From assembly GCA_017510335.1 (NCBI GenBank), contig JAFWNM010000041.1, forward strand, positions 62,001-126,000: DNA of 64,000 nt, written 5' to 3'. The translations under genes and the position numbers were made by a program. Position 1 is the stretch's first letter. Every line of letters starts with the position of its first letter. The notes under the pieces are model-generated. The model was not told the origin of the DNA. It saw only the letters and a list, made by a program, of their open reading frames with translations, and made no database searches. Shown in pieces: positions 27,848-36,238 of the stretch. This DNA is from Paracoccaceae bacterium (GTDB taxonomy: Bacteria; Pseudomonadota; Alphaproteobacteria; Rhodobacterales; Rhodobacteraceae).

Positions 27848-27993
27848 AGAATTCGCCTGCTTTCCGGTCCGTTCTGACATGCTGCCGCTATGGGGACGTT
27901 GCGCACATATGACAGTCGCGCTAGCGCTTTGCCGGTCCAGCACCGGACGGCGCGGCGGCCTGCGGCCGTTGGTCCGCGCCGAAGCATGTCATG

Positions 27994-28458
27994 TCAGGCG
28001 ATTTCAAAAACGCCCTCAATCTCGACCGCGACGCCAAGTGGCAGGGACGGCGCACCAACTGCGGCGCGGGCATGGCGGCCCGCATCCCCAAACACGGCTA
28101 CCATCAGGTCTGACGCGCCATTGACGACCTTGGGCTGGTCCGTGAAATCAGGCGTGCTGTTGACGAACCCTGTCAGCTTGACCACCCGTTTCAGGCGCGA
28201 CAAATCCCCGCCACAGGCGACACGCAGCTGCGAAATAAGCGCCAGCGCGCAGGCTTTCGCGGCCTCTGTTCCTTGGGCCACATCCAGATCCCCGCCCAGC
28301 TTGCCGCAAATCAGACCATCCGCCCCTGAACTGATCTGGCCGGACACGAATACCAGATTGCCGCTTTGCACGAAGGGCACATAATTGGCCGCAGGGGCAG
28401 GCGCGTCAGGCAGCGTCAGGCCAAGGTCGGACAAGCGGGTTTCAACAGCGTTGGTCAT
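27994..28458 (-). CDS. RidA-family protein (YjgF/YER057c/UK114)
   Basis: 154 residues from the ATG at 28458; an in-frame extension to 28620 runs into mtaB and lacks family similarity. The RidA fold shows YVPFVQSGNLVFVSGQIS near the N-terminus and LKRVVKLTGFVNSTPDF in the middle. RidA proteins hydrolyse reactive enamine/imine intermediates from pyridoxal-phosphate enzymes; this longer form belongs to the Rid subgroup with a modified N-terminus, whose substrate is less clear. It lies downstream of mtaB on the same strand. Confidence 0.88.
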   Translation of the reverse strand: MTNAVETRLSDLGLTLPDAPAPAANYVPFVQSGNLVFVSGQISSGADGLICGKLGGDLDVAQGTEAAKACALALISQLRVACGGDLSRLKRVVKLTGFVNSTPDFTDQPKVVNGASDLMVAVFGDAGRHARAAVGAPSLPLGVAVEIEGVFEIA

Positions 28459-28543
28459 GGGTTTGGTCCTTACAGGTTGGAATGGGCAATCAGCCCTTAT
28501 TGGCCACCGCACGCTACAGCCCTGCCGCGCAGACGCAAGGGGG

Positions 28544-29797
28544 TCAGGCAAGAAGGCAGGTTGCGCTTTTGCCAGTAATTTCCACATCCACAATGGCACC
28601 AACTGGTTGCGGCGCCGCAAAATCCACTTCGGTGAATTGTTCTGTGCGGCCCATATGGGGGTTTTCCATCAGCACGCGGTGGCGTTTACCCTGCTGTTGG
28701 GCCAGATGGGCGGCGCAGGCGCGCGCGCCCGCATCGCGCAGACGGGCGGCACGGTCGCGGATGGTCTTGCCCCCCAATTGCGGCATACGCGCCGCAGGCG
28801 TGCCCTTGCGCGGGCTGAAGGGGAACACATGCAGGAATGTCAGGCCGCACTCATCCACCAGCTTCAGGGAATTGGCGAACATTGCGTCGGTTTCTGTGGG
28901 AAAGCCCGCAATGATGTCAGCGCCAAACACCATGTCGGGGCGCAGGCTGCGGGCATCTTCACAAAAGCGGATCGCGTCATCGCGCAGATGGCGGCGTTTC
29001 ATGCGCTTGAGGATCATGTCATCACCCGCCTGCAAGGACAGGTGCAAATGCGGCATCAGGCGGGCCTCGGTTGCGATGGCTTCCATCAATGCGGGGTCTG
29101 CCTCGATCGAATCGATGGACGAAATGCGCAGGCGTGCCAGATCGGGCACCAGTTTCAGAATGCGGCGCACCAGATCGCCCAGTCGCGGGGTGGCGGGCAA
29201 ATCCGCGCCCCAGCTTGTCAGGTCCACGCCTGTCAGAACGACTTCATTATAGCCTTGGCCGACCAGTCGCTTGATCTGTTCCACCACCACGCCCGCGGGC
29301 ACAGACCGCGAATTGCCCCGCCCGAAAGGGATGATGCAGAAGGTGCAGCGATGGTCACAGCCGTTTTGCACCTGAACATAGGCGCGCGCGCGGGTGCCGA
29401 ACCCGTCTATCAAATGGCCTGCGGTTTCGCGCACCGACATGATGTCATCGACCTGCACACGTTCGGTGGCCCCGATCAAATCGGGGGTCAGTTGCGCCCA
29501 TGTGTCGGCCTGCATCTTTTCGGTGTTGCCGATTACGCGGGTCACCTCTGGCATTGCGGCGAATGTTTCGGGTTCGGTCTGCGCGGCGCATCCGGTCACG
29601 ATGATGGGCGCGTCAGGGTGTTCGCGGCGCAAGCGGCGAATTTCCTGCCGCGCCTTGCGCACAGCCTCGGCGGTGACCGCGCAGGTATTGACAACAACGG
29701 CCCCCTGCACGCCCGCCGCTTCGGCAAGGGCCTTCATCGCCTCCGTCTCATAGGCGTTCAGGCGGCAGCCCAAAGTTGTGAAGACAGGCGCGCTCAT
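28544..29797 (-). CDS. mtaB: tRNA t6A37 methylthiotransferase MtaB
   Basis: 417 residues. The N-terminal UPF0004 domain binds the auxiliary cluster ([14 protein letters not shown], with cysteines in NTCAVTAEA and TGCAAQTEP). The radical-SAM core has CDHRCTFC (within [18 protein letters not shown]). A C-terminal TRAM-like segment follows. It converts t6A37 to ms2t6A37 in tRNAs reading ANN codons. MtaB is preferred over MiaB and RimO from the N-terminal pattern and length. Its start overlaps dapF by 4 bases. Confidence 0.92.
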   Translation of the reverse strand: MSAPVFTTLGCRLNAYETEAMKALAEAAGVQGAVVVNTCAVTAEAVRKARQEIRRLRREHPDAPIIVTGCAAQTEPETFAAMPEVTRVIGNTEKMQADTWAQLTPDLIGATERVQVDDIMSVRETAGHLIDGFGTRARAYVQVQNGCDHRCTFCIIPFGRGNSRSVPAGVVVEQIKRLVGQGYNEVVLTGVDLTSWGADLPATPRLGDLVRRILKLVPDLARLRISSIDSIEADPALMEAIATEARLMPHLHLSLQAGDDMILKRMKRRHLRDDAIRFCEDARSLRPDMVFGADIIAGFPTETDAMFANSLKLVDECGLTFLHVFPFSPRKGTPAARMPQLGGKTIRDRAARLRDAGARACAAHLAQQQGKRHRVLMENPHMGRTEQFTEVDFAAPQPVGAIVDVEITGKSATCLLA

Positions 29798-30630
29798 CTA
29801 TGGGCCGCAAGGAATTCGGCCGACAGGGTGGCATCAAACACATGCGCCACAGGGCCGGACAGCCACACGCCGTCATCGCGCCAGTCAACCTGCAACTGCC
29901 CGCCATCGGCATCAATGCGCACCTGCCGCCCCGTCAGCCCGCGCTGGTGGGCCGCAACGGCAGTCGCACACGCCCCCGACCCGCAGGCAAGCGTTATGCC
30001 GGTGCCACGTTCCCACACACGCAGGCGCAGGTGGTCTGGCGCGACCACACTGGCGAATTCCACATTGGTGGATTGCGGAAACAACGGGTGGTGCTCGGTC
30101 TTGCTGCCCAGTTCGGCCACGGGCGCTGCATCGGCATCGGGCACGAAGAACACGCAATGGGGGTTGCCCATACCCACGCCAGCGGGGTTCCCGTCCATCG
30201 GAAGGGTGCCGGTGTCACAGGCTTGCGCCAGTGGAATGTCCTGCCAGTCCAACAGCGGGGCGCCCATATTCACCCAAATCCGGCCCTGCCGGTTTTCCGC
30301 CAGCAATACGCCCCGCGCTGTGCGAAGGCGCAGACGCTCCAGCTCGCGCGCCGCCATGACCATTTGGGCCACACAGCGCGTTGCATTTCCGCACGCCCCC
30401 GCACGCGACCCGTCGGCATTCCAGAAATCAAGGTTCAGATCGGCTTCATCATCATCCGAGGGGCGCAATTCCGCTAGCTGGTCAAAGCCCACCCCGCGAT
30501 GCCGGTCGCCAATGGCCGCCGCCAGCCCAGCCGTCATGACCCCGCCTGCAAGGTGCATCGAGTCGATGATTACAAAATCATTGCCTGCGCCATGCATTTT
30601 GACGAAGGCCAAGGGGGCGTTCCTGTCCAT
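29794..30630 (-). CDS. dapF: Diaminopimelate epimerase
   Basis: 278 residues from the ATG at 30630; a GTG at 30660 would add ten residues before the usual [14 protein letters not shown] start. The two catalytic cysteines are in GACGNATRC and [10 protein letters not shown]. It interconverts LL- and meso-diaminopimelate for lysine and peptidoglycan. It forms a coupled pair with mtaB (4-base overlap), the standard order in Rhodobacterales. Confidence 0.95.
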   Translation of the reverse strand: MDRNAPLAFVKMHGAGNDFVIIDSMHLAGGVMTAGLAAAIGDRHRGVGFDQLAELRPSDDDEADLNLDFWNADGSRAGACGNATRCVAQMVMAARELERLRLRTARGVLLAENRQGRIWVNMGAPLLDWQDIPLAQACDTGTLPMDGNPAGVGMGNPHCVFFVPDADAAPVAELGSKTEHHPLFPQSTNVEFASVVAPDHLRLRVWERGTGITLACGSGACATAVAAHQRGLTGRQVRIDADGGQLQVDWRDDGVWLSGPVAHVFDATLSAEFLAAHR

Positions 30631-30720
30631 CATGGGCGCGATATAAGAGGCCCGCCCCACGCTGACCAGACATCATTTCAAGAATGATCGGGTTTCACGA
30701 CGAAAAAGCGCATTTCGCCC

Positions 30721-30749
30721 TTGACCCCGTGACTGCGCTTTTCTAAGTA
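30721..30749 (+). promoter_or_regulatory. Candidate promoter of tRNA-Lys
   Basis: TTGACC (30721-30726), 17-base spacer, TAAGTA (30744-30749), ending 14 bases before the tRNA. Good spacing and location. Confidence 0.55.
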
Positions 30750-30763
30750 GCGCGTCATAGTGT

Positions 30764-30839
30764 GGGCCGGTAGCTCAGTTGGTAGAGCAGCTGACTTTTA
30801 ATCAGCGGGTCACAGGTTCGAATCCTGTCCGGCTCACCA
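30764..30839 (+). tRNA. tRNA-Lys (anticodon TTT)
   Basis: 76 bases including encoded CCA. Acceptor stem GGGCCGG pairs with CCGGCTC (one G-T pair); D arm AGCTCAGTTGGTAGAGC; anticodon stem-loop CTGACTTTTAATCAG with TTT; T arm CAGGTTCGAATCCTG. It marks the left edge of the accessory segment. Confidence 0.97.
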
Positions 30840-31497
30840 CTATTTCCAGAATTATTGTTAGAATCGCCTGTGTTGCGCCAAGGTCAAGTTCCGTGCCTTT
30901 TGCATCGGGGTAGCGTTGCTTGTGGCTGGTGAACAGCTTTGGCGACGCCGGTGCATGTGCCGGACTGATAGAGTCAGCGGTCAGCCATTGTTTTTTGCCG
31001 AAGGTTAGGGCGCTGTGTGGTGGATCACAGAAATCGACACAGGGGTGTCTGTGGGGCATTGGTCCCCGCCAAACCAGTGGGCCGGGTCCGCCATGGCAAG
31101 CGTGCGACACCGAAGGGTGATGAGAGGGTCCATGGCAAGCGATATGTCAAAAGGCACTTTCAACGCCTAACGCCCGGGCGACCTTTTGTCAGGTCAGCCC
31201 CGTTGACATGTTCTGCCTGAACACACCGAGTTCCAACAGGCCTATGCCCGGCGAATTCTGTATAAGCTGCCCATCAAGGATGACGAAACCCGCATCGAAG
31301 AACCAGAAAACGCCTTCTAAACAGGGCGCCTGACACGTCGGGCACAACTGCACCCGCAGATGATTCCAGGAAGTGGCGCGCCGCAGCGGCAGAAGATGTG
31401 AACTGGAAAGCCGTTCTGAAACGGTAGCGCAGGCGTTTTGCATTCAAACTTCGCAAAAGACCCGCGCCGTCACACGAATTCCCCCTGTTGCACCCAC
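30840..31497. other. Non-coding debris after tRNA-Lys with a short unrecognised coding remnant
   Basis: No complete gene is supported. A plus-strand frame at about 31207-31320 encodes a plausible C-terminal tail (QQAYARRILYKLPIKDDETR, ending EEPENAF and a stop) that begins right after an in-frame stop; I do not recognise its family. A minus-strand frame running into tRNA-Lys (30802-31110) ends in residues encoded by the tRNA itself and is not trusted. A 12-base direct repeat CCATGGCAAGCG occurs at 31091-31102 and 31131-31142 (approximately). Confidence 0.5.
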
Positions 31498-32148
31498 TTT
31501 TGCGGGCGCAACAGGGGCGAGCTTGCCGAAGCCGCGCGCCTGACTGGGGCGCAGGCTATAGCCGGGGGATGTGACGGTTGCGGCGGATCAGACGCGGATA
31601 CTGTCGGAAATTCAGGCGCAGCATGGCCGGCTTGATCTTTTGATCAACAATGCGGGCGTTTTTCTGGCCTATGATGTCTGGACTGATCCCGACACACTCC
31701 AAAAAGTCGAGCGCGAAATTGTGATCAACGCGACGGCACCGCTTCCCCTGACGCGGCGCGCCTTGCCGCTGCTGGCACAAGACGCGCAGCCGGGGTTCTG
31801 TTCTTCGGATCGGGCATCGCCTTCGTCGTGTCGCCCGGAACGCCAGTCTATTCCGGGAACAAGGCGCTGATCCATCACTGCGCGCAAACCCTGCGCCACC
31901 AGTTGCAGCCCCATGGCATCACTGTTTTAGAAGTCCTGCCGCCTGTCGTCGATACCGACATGGCATCGGTGCTGAAGTCCGACAACTTCAAGAAGATGAA
32001 GCCCGCCGACCTGGTGCGCAACATCCTTGACGGGTTGCGCCGAAACCAGACAGAAATGCTGCTGGGACAATCGCGCCAGATCAAGCTGTTGAGCCGGATC
32101 GCACCGGCCTTGCTGTTTCGCCAGTTCGCAAAGACCGAGTTTCATTGA
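31498..32148 (+). pseudogene. Short-chain dehydrogenase/reductase remnant (DltE-like), truncated and twice frameshifted
   Basis: Three consecutive pieces of one SDR are readable. Piece 1 (from 31498) gives FCGRNRGELAEAARLTGAQ, the region after the first Rossmann strands. Piece 2 (about 31568-31795) gives DVTVAADQTRI and the conserved LLINNAGV. Piece 3 (about 31796-32148) gives LFFGSGIAFVV, the catalytic YxxxK in VYSGNKAL, and the C-terminus. The joins need one base removed in a G-run at about 31563-31567 and one base added in a G-run at about 31794-31797. The N-terminal TGxxxGIG nucleotide site is absent. It is therefore almost certainly inactive, unless the frameshifts are assembly errors, in which case only the 5' truncation stands. 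Confidence 0.75.
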
Positions 32149-32357
32149 CCTTCAACGGCAGGGCCACCGTCATGCATTCCGATATCTACCGCGCTCCCCC
32201 TCGGATCCATCAAAGCCCGCCGCCCCGCGAATTTTTTCTACTGCGACCACAAGTTGCAGCGCGCCAAAGCTCGGCGGCATGGGGACGCGCCCAGTCTTTC
32301 AATTACCGAAGCTGAATGCCATGCGCAGGTGACCACGACCACATCCCGAAGACTGGT

Positions 32358-32394
32358 TGACCGCATTTTCCTTTGCATGACCGCATATGCATAT
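32358..32394 (+). promoter_or_regulatory. Operator-like repeat upstream of the oxidoreductase pair
   Basis: TGACCGCAT occurs at 32358-32366 and again at 32378-32386, 20 bases apart (two helical turns, same face). The second copy runs into the palindrome ATATGCATAT (32385-32394). It sits about 80 bases upstream of the small-subunit start. The rest of the 32149-32471 gap shows nothing else recognisable. Confidence 0.35.
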
Positions 32395-32471
32395 CGTCAC
32401 ACTGCGTTGTCGGATCTAGATTAGAAGGGTTGATACGCCAAGTCTTGTCCACCAGCCGACTGGAGAACGCC

Positions 32472-32930
32472 ATGGACCTTACGATAAACGGCACCAGCCA
32501 CAGCGTGGACCTGCCAGATGACATGCCGCTGCTCTGGGCGCTGCGGGACGGCCTGAACTTTAGCAGCGTGAAATACGGTTGCGGCATCGCGCAATGCGGC
32601 GCCTGCACTGTGCATATCGACGGGCAGGCGGTGCGGTCCTGCCAAGTGGCGCTGGCCGATGTCTGGGGCGAGATTACGACGATCGAAGGGCTGGGTACGC
32701 CTGACGCCCTGCATGCCATTCAGGCGGCCTGGATCGACCATCAGGTGGCGCAATGCGGCTACTGCCAGTCCGGCCAGATCCTGCAAGCCGCCGACCTTCT
32801 GGCCCGCAATCCCGCGCCGACTGACGACGACATCGACGCCGCGATGTCGGGTAACCTTTGCCGTTGCGGGACCTACCCGCGCATCCGCGCAGCGATCCAC
32901 AGCGCCGCCAGCGCAATGCGGGAGGCCTGA
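32472..32930 (+). CDS. [2Fe-2S] small subunit of molybdenum hydroxylase (IorA-like)
   Basis: 152 residues from the ATG at 32472, with GGAG 6 bases upstream; an upstream in-frame ATG (32373) lies in the operator-like region. First [2Fe-2S] site: C37, C42, C45, C57 (CGIAQCGAC). Second: C95, C98, C130, C132 (CGYCQSG and CRCG). This is the xanthine-oxidase-family small subunit without a FAD domain, as in isoquinoline 1-oxidoreductase and related aldehyde or N-heterocycle hydroxylases. It passes electrons from the molybdenum site. It is 3 bases upstream of the large subunit. Substrate unknown. Confidence 0.92.
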   Translation: MDLTINGTSHSVDLPDDMPLLWALRDGLNFSSVKYGCGIAQCGACTVHIDGQAVRSCQVALADVWGEITTIEGLGTPDALHAIQAAWIDHQVAQCGYCQSGQILQAADLLARNPAPTDDDIDAAMSGNLCRCGTYPRIRAAIHSAASAMREA

Positions 32931-32933
32931 GGG

Positions 32934-35177
32934 ATGGGCCGCGCCAGAACCATTGCCCGTCGCAGCTTCCTGATCGGGTCCGCCGCAATTCTCGGTGGGG
33001 TCGCCTTCGGGGCCTATTTCGTCACCCGCCCGACCCCAAACCCGTTGCTCAACGGGTTGGCTGAGGGGGAAGCCGCGCTGACACCTTTCGTTAAGATCAC
33101 GTCACAGGGCATCACGCTGATCGTCCCACGCGCGGATGTGGGCCAAGGCATCGCTTCGACGCAAGCCATGCTGATCGCAGAAGAGCTGGACATCGACCCG
33201 GCCATGGCCACGCTCGACCCCGGCCAGCCGCATCAAGCCTATTTCAACGCCGCCGTTGCGGCGGAAAGCGTGCCCTTCCCGGCCTGGGACCACGGTTTCG
33301 TGGCCAGCACGGTGCGCGACCTGATGGGCCATGTTGCGCGGCTGACCAGTTCGCAGTTCACTGGGGGGTCGTCGTCTGTCGCGGATTTGCACGAAACCCT
33401 GCGCCTGGCTGGTGCGACTGCCCGTGAAACCCTGAAAGCCGCCGCTGCGGCCCGCACGGGCATCCCGCGATCGGAAATGCGGACCGAGGGCGGGCATGTC
33501 GTTCTGCCGGACGGAAACCGCATACCCTATACCGACCTTGCTGCCGAAGCGGCGGCCATAGACCCTGTCACCGACGTGACGCTGCGGCCCGCGTCCGAAT
33601 GGACGCGGCTGGGCAAACCCTATCAGCGGCTCGACATCATCGCCAAATCAACCGGAACCCAAGACTACGGCATTGACGTGGTCCTGCCCGGCATGCTGCA
33701 CGCCACTGTGCGCGCCAACCCGGGGCGCGGCGGGGCCATGGCGGGCTACAATGCTGATGCTGCGCTGGCGATGCAGGGCGTGCGGTCGGTTGTCGAGGTG
33801 AACGAAGGGCTGGCCGTCATCGCCGACAACACATGGTTCGCCTTCAAAGCTGCCGAGGCGCTGGAGGTCGATTGGCTTCCCCCCGACTATCCCGCCAGTT
33901 CCGCCGAAATGTGGCAGGCGCTGGCGAATGCCCGAACGGACGCGTTCCGCAACAGCCGCCTGCGCAACGATGGCGATATCGAGGTGGCGCTGAATGGGGC
34001 CACCGTGATCGAGGCGGAATACCGCGCGCCCTTCCTTGCCCATGCAGCCCTCGAGCCGCTCAGCGCCACGGTGCTGGTCGATGCGGAAAGGGTGCAGATC
34101 TGGACCGCGACGCAAATCCCCGCTGTGGTGCGCGATGCCGCCGCCGCGCTGACGGGCCTCGATCCGTCGCAGGTCACCTTGCATGTTTTGCCCGCAGGCG
34201 GCAGTTTCGGCCGCAGACTGGACCACGACTATGTGGTGCAAGCCATCCAGATCGCCGCCACCATGCCCGGCACGCCCATCAAAACCACCTGGAGCCGCGA
34301 GGAGGACATGACCCATGACTACCCCCGGCCCCTGCATATGGCGGTTGGCCGTGGCGCGGTGGGGAATGGTCGCGTGCTGGCCTATGATCTTGACACAATC
34401 AGCCCCTCGCTGATTTCATCGTGGTTCGGTCGCATTTTCATCGTGCCACCGGGGCCTGACACGATGCTGGTCTGGGGGGGCTATGACCAGCCCTATGCCA
34501 TCCCCAATTACCGTGTGACGGGCTATGCCGCGCCGCCGATGGTGCCGATAGGGTCCTGGCGGTCGCCCGGGGCCTGTTCCAACAGCTTCTTCCACGAAAG
34601 CTTCCTTTCCGAACTGATCCATGCCGCCGGCGCCGACCCGCTGGAGGAACGCCTGCGCCTGATCGCGGACGCGGATTCCCGCCGCGTGCTGGAGGCCGTG
34701 GGCCAGATGTCGAACTGGGCGGGCGCAGATATCGGGCCGGGGCGCGGGCGCGGGATCGCGTTCGCCCATACCCACGGCGTGCCCGTGGCCATGGTCATTG
34801 ACGTAACTATGACCGACCGTGGCATCCGCATTGACGAGGTCTGGATCGCCGCCGATTGCGGCACCGTATTTGACCCAGTGAATGCCGAGGCGCAATTGAC
34901 GGGTGCGGCCATCTTCGGCCTTGGCCACGCGATGAATTGCGAACTGACCTACGAGAACCACGCGGTGCAGCAAACCAACTTCGACGTTTTCGAGGGGATG
35001 CGCCTGCATCAGACGCCGCGGTTCCATACACGGCTCCTCGGGCTTGCCGCGCGCGTCCGTGGATTGGGCGAACCCGCAACGGCCCCTGCCGCCCCCGCCC
35101 TCGCCGATGCGATCTTTGCCGCAACCGGCCAACGCCTGCGTGAAATGCCATTCAGCAAATCGGTGGATTTCGCGTGA
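32934..35177 (+). CDS. Molybdopterin-binding large subunit of molybdenum hydroxylase (IorB-like), Tat-exported
   Basis: 747 residues, normal for the IorB group. A twin-arginine signal is evident (ARRSFLIGSAAILGG at ~8-22), so the complex should work in the periplasm with the small subunit carried along. Cofactor-binding landmarks are LPAGGSFGRRLDHDYV in the middle and RGLGEPATAPAAPALADAIF near the end, whose glutamate is the expected catalytic base. Members hydroxylate aldehydes or N-heterocycles and pass electrons to a cytochrome. No FAD subunit, cytochrome or XdhC-type maturation gene is next to it, so maturation factors must be elsewhere. Confidence 0.9.
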   Translation: MGRARTIARRSFLIGSAAILGGVAFGAYFVTRPTPNPLLNGLAEGEAALTPFVKITSQGITLIVPRADVGQGIASTQAMLIAEELDIDPAMATLDPGQPHQAYFNAAVAAESVPFPAWDHGFVASTVRDLMGHVARLTSSQFTGGSSSVADLHETLRLAGATARETLKAAAAARTGIPRSEMRTEGGHVVLPDGNRIPYTDLAAEAAAIDPVTDVTLRPASEWTRLGKPYQRLDIIAKSTGTQDYGIDVVLPGMLHATVRANPGRGGAMAGYNADAALAMQGVRSVVEVNEGLAVIADNTWFAFKAAEALEVDWLPPDYPASSAEMWQALANARTDAFRNSRLRNDGDIEVALNGATVIEAEYRAPFLAHAALEPLSATVLVDAERVQIWTATQIPAVVRDAAAALTGLDPSQVTLHVLPAGGSFGRRLDHDYVVQAIQIAATMPGTPIKTTWSREEDMTHDYPRPLHMAVGRGAVGNGRVLAYDLDTISPSLISSWFGRIFIVPPGPDTMLVWGGYDQPYAIPNYRVTGYAAPPMVPIGSWRSPGACSNSFFHESFLSELIHAAGADPLEERLRLIADADSRRVLEAVGQMSNWAGADIGPGRGRGIAFAHTHGVPVAMVIDVTMTDRGIRIDEVWIAADCGTVFDPVNAEAQLTGAAIFGLGHAMNCELTYENHAVQQTNFDVFEGMRLHQTPRFHTRLLGLAARVRGLGEPATAPAAPALADAIFAATGQRLREMPFSKSVDFA

Positions 35178-35276
35178 AACCTGCAATCACGACCGCCTAA
35201 GCGACCAAACACATTAGGCGCACGCGCGCTTCTGTGCATCGCCCCCTACAACGACTTCCTTGCAGAGGGTGGCAAG

Positions 35277-36119
35277 ATGTGGCCGGCCCGGAGCGCGGTC
35301 GCCAGCTCGGTCGACCTTCATCACAACCTGTCCAAGATAAGAACGGCAGCGCGCAAGGCAGGTAACCCAAAGGCCACGCCGCCCCAAGTCGTCAATGGTC
35401 CCACTTTCCTCGCTGGGCTTGCAAAATGCGGATATTGCGGGCTGGCCCTGATCCAGAACACAGGCAAAGGCGGTGCGTATCGCTATTACTGCTGTTCCAA
35501 AAAGCTGAAACAAGGGCCGCTCAGCTGTCGTGGTTTGCGCATGCCGATGCAGAACCTCGACGACATCGTGATGGGGCATATCGAAGCGAACATCCTGCCG
35601 CCTGACCGGCTGGAGGATATGCTGAAAGATTACATCGCATCGGCCCGCGATCGGGAGGCAGCAACCAAGGCAAGCCTCGCCAAGAAGCGCACAGAGCTGA
35701 CCGACACCAAGGCTGCCATCACGCGCCTGCTGGAATTGGTTGAAAAGGGTCTGGCCGAGCTGGAGGACCCCGAATTCCGCGAACGCATGGTTGCCCTGCG
35801 GTTCCGGCGTGACGAGCTGAATACAGATATCACTGATCTCAATCGCCGCCTGAATGACGAAAGGCCCGACATCACCCGTGAAAAACTGAAGTCATTGTCA
35901 GACCTGCTCCGTGGGCAGTTCGACTCAGGCGATCATCAGGTTCGGCAAGCCTATGCACGCCTGCTGCTGGACGAGGTGCGGGTATGGGATGGCGAAATCC
36001 ACGTCACAGGGTCAAAAAGGCGCCTTGCAAAAAAGGCCTCTGACCCTACAGGCACCACTGCGCCCGAAGTTCTCTCTTTTTTTCGTAAATGGCGCGCCCG
36101 AAAGGATTCGAACCTCTGA
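35277..36119 (+). pseudogene. C-terminal half of a large serine recombinase ending inside tRNA-Arg
   Basis: The frame holds 280 residues. From about residue 28 it matches the later part of large serine recombinases: ATPPQVVNGPTFLAGLAKC, a zinc ribbon with CGYCG and YRYYCCSKKLKQGPLSCRG, then a long coiled-coil (KKRTELTDTKAAITRLLELV). The N-terminal resolvase domain with the catalytic serine and the first part of the recombinase domain are missing, so it cannot recombine DNA alone. The final residues (RARKDSNL) are encoded by the 3' part of tRNA-Arg on the other strand, as expected when an integrase gene abuts its attachment site. A 6-bp inverted repeat (GCCTAA at 35195, TTAGGC at 35214) lies just upstream. 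Confidence 0.85.
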
Positions 36120-36166
36120 CCCCCAGATTCGTAGTCTGGTGCTCTATCCAGCTGAGCTACGGGCGC
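36090..36166 (-). tRNA. tRNA-Arg (anticodon ACG)
   Basis: 77 bases on the minus strand including encoded CCA. Acceptor stem GCGCCCG with CGGGCGC; D arm AGCTCAGCTGGATAGAGC; anticodon stem-loop CCAGACTACGAATCTGG; T arm AGAGGTTCGAATCCTTT. The recombinase fragment's stop codon falls inside its 3' half, so this gene is the likely integration site. Confidence 0.96.
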
Positions 36167-36175
36167 GTTGAGGGC

Positions 36176-36204
36176 TAACTATCGCCGTCATGCGCGCTTT
36201 GCAA
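36176..36204 (-). promoter_or_regulatory. Candidate promoter of tRNA-Arg
   Basis: On the minus strand, TTGCAA (36199-36204), 17-base spacer, TAGTTA (36176-36181), 9 bases before the tRNA 5' end. Confidence 0.45.
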
Positions 36205-36238
36205 GAGGGGGCTTGCAACTATTTCAACAAAATTCCGG

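Larger units (their letters stand above)
27413..27993. other. 581-base gene-free stretch with nested inverted repeats
   Basis: No reading frame here has a supportable protein match or ribosome-binding site. The block lies between tex and the 3' end of the RidA gene. It contains two inverted-repeat pairs listed separately, and three copies of GGGGACGTT (27465-27473 plus, 27831-27839 minus, 27892-27900 plus). Very GC-rich runs alternate with an AT-richer centre (about 27721-27780). Confidence 0.7.
30840..36089. mobile_element. Probable eroded genomic island between tRNA-Lys and tRNA-Arg
   Basis: A 5.2-kb stretch flanked by two tRNA genes, with housekeeping genes outside (mtaB/dapF on the left). 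Inside are a truncated serine recombinase that ends within tRNA-Arg, a broken SDR gene, unrecognised debris, and an IorAB-like oxidoreductase pair. Direct evidence is the recombinase fragment and the tRNA overlap. That all of it arrived together is inferred; flanking direct repeats were not found by eye. Confidence 0.5.

Noticed and set aside
28385-30646. A 753-residue plus-strand open frame antisense to mtaB and dapF
   Set aside because: It is a high-GC shadow of two firmly identified genes, with no domain or ribosome-binding site.
30802-31110. Minus-strand frame running into tRNA-Lys, at first read as an integrase tail
   Set aside because: Its last residues are just the tRNA in translation and the rest matches no recombinase motif I know.
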